Below, piece after piece: positions 32,106 to 35,763 of a stretch of 35,763 nucleotides of DNA. The notes below the pieces were generated by a model. That model had not been told where the DNA came from. It worked only from the letters and a program-made list of their open reading frames with translations, and searched no databases. Made by a program: the position numbers and the translations under genes. The DNA is taken from NCBI GenBank assembly GCA_016789725.1, contig JAEUQN010000004.1, positions 64,710 through 100,472 on the forward strand. The letters run 5' to 3'. Origin of the DNA: Blastocatellia bacterium. GTDB taxonomy: Bacteria; Acidobacteriota; Blastocatellia; RBC074. The stretch's first letter is position 1, and each line of letters opens with the position of its first letter.

Positions 32106-34625
32106 TTATTTTCCGCCAATCGGGTCGCCCGGCGGCGTGGGCAGCGGTGCGGTACGTTTGCGTGTCGCATCAGGCCGCGTCAGGAAGCGTTCGATTTCAT
32201 CCGCCCAAAACCGACGATGCGCGATTTCATTCGCTTCCAACATCCCAACTTTTTTGAGTTCGGGGAGCATCGCGCGCAGCGATTCATTCGCTACGGCGCG
32301 CACCTGTTGAGCAGCATTTTCATTGGCAGCCAATTCGATCAATTCGCGCACGACAACGCTTTGCACCGTGCGTTGCAAGGCGCTGTGATAGCCGTTCGAT
32401 GCAGCAGGCGCTTTCCAGGTCGCGGCAAAGATTTCCCGAATGACTTCATTCAAATCAGGATTGGCTGAATTCTGCGCGTGAAAATCAATCAATCGTGCGG
32501 CGCGACTCGGATCAAGCAACGCGCCTATCGCCATTTCAGTGGCAATGGAGGCTGCCGACAATGAATCAAACGACGGATCGGTGCGACGCGCAAAGTACTC
32601 TGCCGTTCCCCCCTCGAAGCCGGTCGCAACAGGCGGGATCAACGCGAGCAGTTGCGGCGACAAAGCTAATTCTTCGACTTTGATCGTATCCAAAATGGCT
32701 TTGAGTGCAGCACGTTGACGGACGGGCGCAACCACCTCGCGGAACTTTGCGGGACTAGGGCCGTTGGCAGTTTTCACCGCGTAGGTAAAGTATAAACCTC
32801 CGACCGATTTGGCCGCCGCGACGAGTTGATAGCGATGGTGCAAATACAGCGGCAACAACTTGGCTTCCAATGCCGAAAGCGGTTGCCCAACAGTAATGCT
32901 TTTCAATCCGAAATCTTTCAGCCCAATGCGGCGAACCTCCATTTCATGCTTGAGCGTCGCAATCGCATCAGAACCATTGTCCCACACGCTGGCGAGCGGA
33001 TGTGCGGTGCTGACGCCACGCGCGTCGCCATCGTCAATGAACAACATGCCGTCTGTGAGTCCCTGCTGAATGATTTTTTCTAGTTCAGCTTTTTCGTTCG
33101 CACCGGCAGAAAATTCGGTATAGGCAACCTTCACGGAAAACTTGTCGAATTCGCCCATGCCGACCGCATACGCGTTGGACAAATCCAGCTTGCCGTTTTT
33201 GATTTCCACCATCGGCGCGGGATAATCCATGACCGAACCGCGATTGTAAGAACTCGCCGCAAAGTTATGCGAGAAGCCAATCGTGTGGCCGACTTCATGC
33301 GCGGAGAGTTGGCGAATACGTGCGAGTGACATCGCCGCCGAATCCGTCGCCGGGTCGCCTGCCGTTGCAGTCGTCAAGTAATCCACCTCGGGCGAATATG
33401 CGGCTTCGCATTGCTGCTCGACATCTCCCGAACCCAACATTGACGCGGTGTTGGGTGGAATCATTCCGGTTCCAAGCATCACATCCTGGCGAATGCGCAA
33501 AGAGCCAAGCGACACATTGCCTTTGATAATTTCACCCGTGCGCGGATCGCTGACGGATGCGCCATACGACCAGCCACGCGTCGAACGATGCACCCAGTTA
33601 ATCATGTTGTAGCGGATGTCCATCGGATCGGCATCCGCAGGCAGCACTTTCACTTGAAACGCATTTTTGAATCCGGCAGCTTCGTAAGCTTGACTCCACC
33701 ACGCAGCGCCTTCCACCAAGGCGCTGCGAATCGGTTCGGGGACGCCGTTGTCCACATAGTAGACAATCGGTTTGACGACTTCGCTAACGGCGGCGTTCGG
33801 GTCTTTTTTCTGTAAGCGATGACGACGAATCCAGCGCTTTTCAATCGGCGTGTCGAACGGCGACGCATAGTCATAAAACATCATTGGCATCGCACTAACA
33901 CGCGGATCGTATTCGCGCGGTTTGTAATTGTTGTCCGGCAATTCGACGAAGGAATGATGTTGACGCACGGTCACCGCATTTGCCGTCGGCGTCACACTAC
34001 GCAGCAATCCGCCCGGCTCTTCGCCCGCGAGCGTGATAATCGTTTCAACTTCGGAATTTTTCGGGAAGCCTTTGGTACGCGGCAGATAAAACACGCTGCG
34101 TGATTCATCGAAACGGAAATTGCCCTGCCGACTGCCGCGCAATCTCTCTGCTACACCGTGTGCATCGCGCAAAAAGAAGCTCGTCGCATCTACTAAAACT
34201 TTGTCGCCTTCGCTGGCTTCGACCTTGAAGCCCCAAATCACGGAGCGCGCAAACGAATCCGCGACGGCGCGGCGTTCGGCTTCATCATGGCTCAGTGCGC
34301 GGTAGCGATAATTCGGTTGAATCATCAACACCTTCGGGCCAACGCGTTCAAATTGCACCACATAGGTTCCACCCAATTGTCCGCGATCCAGGCCAATCGG
34401 GTTTGATCCAATGCCAGCGGGTAAGGACGTTTGATAGAGTAGCTCTGTATTGAAGCGCGCAATCTCCATCCACATCTTGCCATTCGCAGCATCCCAATAG
34501 AGCGGCACATAACCATCAATTTTTTGGAGGTTGGAAGTTTTGGCAGCGATACCTTGCGCAGCCGCAACGACCGAGAAACAGAACAGTAGCAGGATCACGA
34601 GCAGACAATTCAGCAGACGGGTCAT
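32106..34625 (-). CDS. secreted zinc-dependent metalloprotease (DUF5117/DUF4953 type)
   Basis: 839 aa from the ATG at 34625, with AAGGAG seven to eight bases upstream; an in-frame ATG at 34679 lacks an SD and lies in a terminator hairpin. The signal peptide is [18 protein letters not shown]. The N-terminal half ([60 protein letters not shown]) and linker ([35 protein letters not shown]) match the large zinc-dependent metalloproteases annotated with DUF5117/DUF5118/DUF4953. The catalytic motif [12 protein letters not shown] (His443, Glu444, His447, His453) is of the metzincin HExxHxxGxxH type, followed by GSVMDYPAP, a Met-turn-like segment. It acts in the periplasm or outside the cell; the substrate is unknown. 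A GC-rich palindrome follows the stop codon. Confidence 0.94.
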   Translation of the reverse strand: MTRLLNCLLVILLLFCFSVVAAAQGIAAKTSNLQKIDGYVPLYWDAANGKMWMEIARFNTELLYQTSLPAGIGSNPIGLDRGQLGGTYVVQFERVGPKVLMIQPNYRYRALSHDEAERRAVADSFARSVIWGFKVEASEGDKVLVDATSFFLRDAHGVAERLRGSRQGNFRFDESRSVFYLPRTKGFPKNSEVETIITLAGEEPGGLLRSVTPTANAVTVRQHHSFVELPDNNYKPREYDPRVSAMPMMFYDYASPFDTPIEKRWIRRHRLQKKDPNAAVSEVVKPIVYYVDNGVPEPIRSALVEGAAWWSQAYEAAGFKNAFQVKVLPADADPMDIRYNMINWVHRSTRGWSYGASVSDPRTGEIIKGNVSLGSLRIRQDVMLGTGMIPPNTASMLGSGDVEQQCEAAYSPEVDYLTTATAGDPATDSAAMSLARIRQLSAHEVGHTIGFSHNFAASSYNRGSVMDYPAPMVEIKNGKLDLSNAYAVGMGEFDKFSVKVAYTEFSAGANEKAELEKIIQQGLTDGMLFIDDGDARGVSTAHPLASVWDNGSDAIATLKHEMEVRRIGLKDFGLKSITVGQPLSALEAKLLPLYLHHRYQLVAAAKSVGGLYFTYAVKTANGPSPAKFREVVAPVRQRAALKAILDTIKVEELALSPQLLALIPPVATGFEGGTAEYFARRTDPSFDSLSAASIATEMAIGALLDPSRAARLIDFHAQNSANPDLNEVIREIFAATWKAPAASNGYHSALQRTVQSVVVRELIELAANENAAQQVRAVANESLRAMLPELKKVGMLEANEIAHRRFWADEIERFLTRPDATRKRTAPLPTPPGDPIGGK

Positions 34626-34652
34626 GAGCAATCTCCTTCGATAGACGTTTAA

Positions 34653-34679
34653 TAAAAAATGCTTGAGGGAAGCAAGCAT
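34653..34679 (-). terminator. intrinsic terminator after the SdpI-like gene
   Basis: ATGCTTG, 7-nt loop, CAAGCAT, then TTTTTATT on the minus strand. It lies between the SdpI-like gene and the metalloprotease, and overlaps a possible -10 of the latter. Confidence 0.65.
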
Positions 34680-34704
34680 AGTCTACGAAGCGAGATGGAT
34701 GCAA
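34675..34704 (-). promoter_or_regulatory. possible promoter of the metalloprotease gene
   Basis: Minus strand TTGCAT, 18-bp spacer, TATGCT (four of six bases each). The start point would fall inside the terminator hairpin of the preceding gene, so termination and initiation signals overlap. Confidence 0.3.
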
Positions 34705-34762
34705 TGAAGCAAAGAAGGCAGGCAGAGAGAAGAAAAACGAGGGGGCCGTTTTTTCAGGTTTG

Positions 34763-35098
34763 TTAGCGATTGTAATACTGAAGATGGCGTGCCGTGCGAT
34801 AGAGACCAATCAGGAGCAAGCTAATCATCATCACGGAGCAACTGAAATAATATGCACTAATACTCAGGCCTGGAAAGAAATATAATGCGCTTGCGGTCAG
34901 CATCGTCCCGACGCCAACCTTGAACATCCGCCAGCCCGCACACATATTGATCTTGTACCAATGTCCAGGGCTTTTCAAGGCGGTGCTGGCACAGACGCCA
35001 TACCACGAATTTGGGCGCACCAAACACAGCATCGCGGGCAACGAGGTGAGCATCAACAACAAACTGCCGCTGAAAAATAAAACGAAGAGATTGAACAT
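34763..35098 (-). CDS. SdpI/YhfL-like small membrane protein
   Basis: 111 aa with three hydrophobic segments (MFNLFVLFFSGSLLLMLTSL, MFKVGVGTMLTASALYFFPG, YYFSCSVMMISLLLIGLY). Between the first two lies RPNSWYGVCASTALKSPGHW with YKINMCAGW, which matches the cytosolic motif of SdpI/YhfL-type proteins (a charged Pro-Asn-x-x-Tyr/Trp region followed by W-x3-N). The family includes the SdpI immunity protein of Bacillus, but most members have no known job. AGGAAGG lies six bases before the ATG. It stands between wecB and the metalloprotease on the same strand. Confidence 0.75.
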   Translation of the reverse strand: MFNLFVLFFSGSLLLMLTSLPAMLCLVRPNSWYGVCASTALKSPGHWYKINMCAGWRMFKVGVGTMLTASALYFFPGLSISAYYFSCSVMMISLLLIGLYRTARHLQYYNR

Positions 35099-35198
35099 AT
35101 TGCACCTTCCTGAGATTGGTTACGTCGCAAAGGGGACGATTTGAGGAAAGCGCGAATGTGCAGTGGCTCCCAATTCTAATGGTCACAAAGCTCTGACT

Positions 35199-35763
35199 TC
35201 ACGACAGCAATTTGGTCACGATGCGTGCGCTCGCGTGACCATCGCCGTAAGGGTTCACGGCGCGCGCCATGCGGTCATATTCGGCTTGGTCGTTGAGCAG
35301 TAATTCAATTTCACGAATGATGTCGTCTTTGTGCGTGCCTACGAGTTTGACGGTTCCAGCCGTGACCCCTTCGGGGCGCTCCGTAACCTCGCGCAACACC
35401 AGCACGGGTTTGCCGAGTCCCGGTGCTTCTTCCTGAATGCCGCCAGAATCGGTGACAACCAAATACGACTGCTTCAATAATTGCACGAGGGTCAAATATT
35501 CCAAGGGTCGCAGCAATGTGATATTGGCGACGTTTCCGAGCGTTTCGTGAACTACGGACTGGACATTAGGATTGAGATGAACTGGATAAACGATGTGAAC
35601 GTCAGGATGACGTTCGGCGATTGCGTGGAGTGCGGCGCAGATGTTTTGCAACGGCGCGCCAAAATTTTCGCGGCGATGCGCGGTGACAAGAATGATTCGT
35701 TTGTCGCGCGGAATGACGGCGAGCGGCGAGGCCTCCCAATCATAAGGCGTTCCGGCAACTTGC
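35199..35763 (-). CDS. wecB: UDP-N-acetylglucosamine 2-epimerase (C-terminal part, partial)
   Basis: The last 187 residues of a non-hydrolysing UDP-GlcNAc 2-epimerase; the N-terminal half lies beyond the right edge. Motifs: RIILVTAHRRENFGAPLQNI, VHIVYPVHLNPNVQSVV, LEYLTLVQLLKQSYLVVTDS and GGIQEEAPGLGKPVLVLREV, then TERPEGVTAGTVKLVGT and MARAVNPYGDGHASARIV. Motifs of the UDP-binding C-terminal Rossmann domain are all present. The reaction interconverts UDP-GlcNAc and UDP-ManNAc for surface polysaccharide synthesis in the cytosol. The frame is open to the last base of the window. Confidence 0.95.
   Translation of the reverse strand, partial: QVAGTPYDWEASPLAVIPRDKRIILVTAHRRENFGAPLQNICAALHAIAERHPDVHIVYPVHLNPNVQSVVHETLGNVANITLLRPLEYLTLVQLLKQSYLVVTDSGGIQEEAPGLGKPVLVLREVTERPEGVTAGTVKLVGTHKDDIIREIELLLNDQAEYDRMARAVNPYGDGHASARIVTKLLS

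Noticed and set aside
34653..34679. Attenuator before the metalloprotease gene
   Set aside because: The hairpin resembles one, but a possible promoter overlaps it and no leader peptide with biased codons precedes it, so ordinary termination of the SdpI-like gene is simpler.
1..35763. Insertion sequence, prophage, CRISPR array or rRNA
   Set aside because: No transposase, integrase, phage gene, regularly spaced repeat or rRNA motif was found on either strand.

Overview
The window looks like a chromosomal segment of an Acidobacteriota bacterium, most likely of the Blastocatellia type. This is inferred from gene content and was not tested by search. Pointers are three very large Oar-like TonB-dependent receptors with an N-terminal carboxypeptidase-regulatory-like domain, a MA-type peptidase/TPR protein, a zinc-ribbon Ser/Thr kinase, a large metzincin-type metalloprotease and hopanoid side-chain genes, all at moderate GC. 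I see no insertion sequence, prophage, CRISPR array or rRNA.

Layout. Positions 1-8472 (minus strand) hold three receptors and a DoxX-type membrane protein; the first receptor runs off the left edge and seems to carry a one-base frameshift near its visible end. Positions 8473-11384 (minus) form an unusual small-gene locus: a 79-aa proline-rich protein with a poly-Leu tail, a 35-aa Cys-rich peptide, two atypical tRNA genes of tRNA-Cys type, a DUF1684 protein, a 53-aa peptide ending in a Cys run, and a 71-aa protein behind a good promoter and a long leader. Positions 11430-13543 (minus) hold an AraC-type regulator and an orphan CysA/PotA-like ABC ATPase. Positions 13732-16256 (plus) hold a peptidase-MA/TPR protein and a small CxxC protein. 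Positions 16260-20447 (minus) hold an APC-type permease and the agmatine-to-putrescine pair aguA and aguB. Positions 20601-27384 (plus) are a tightly packed six-gene set: signal peptidase I, polyphosphate kinase, HpnK-like deacetylase, a small EamA protein, an EamA-HpnI glycosyltransferase fusion and an unknown protein. After a small membrane protein come a Ser/Thr kinase (27849-29951), a structured non-coding stretch (30080-30281) leading into a secreted protein, a stand-alone receiver, a secreted metalloprotease, an SdpI/YhfL-like protein and the C-terminal part of WecB.

Main signals for follow-up. (1) Two short ORFs with dense Cys codons (CCCCRCMC and CCPSLACRCC) each precede a gene on the same strand. 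The first is followed by a strong terminator hairpin that sits directly before the Shine-Dalgarno (SD) sequence of the next gene, the layout expected of cysteine-responsive attenuation. (2) The two tRNAs lying between these peptides are clearly related to each other and resemble tRNA-Cys, but one has G instead of the near-universal U33, the other an 8-nt anticodon loop, and both have G73. (3) A rod-like RNA structure of about 200 nt precedes an apparently highly expressed secreted protein. (4) A 26-codon repeat is inserted in frame between the HRD and DFG motifs of the kinase. (5) A hopanoid glycosyltransferase is fused to a small-multidrug-resistance-like membrane domain.

Functions are assigned from motifs read by eye, without database searches.
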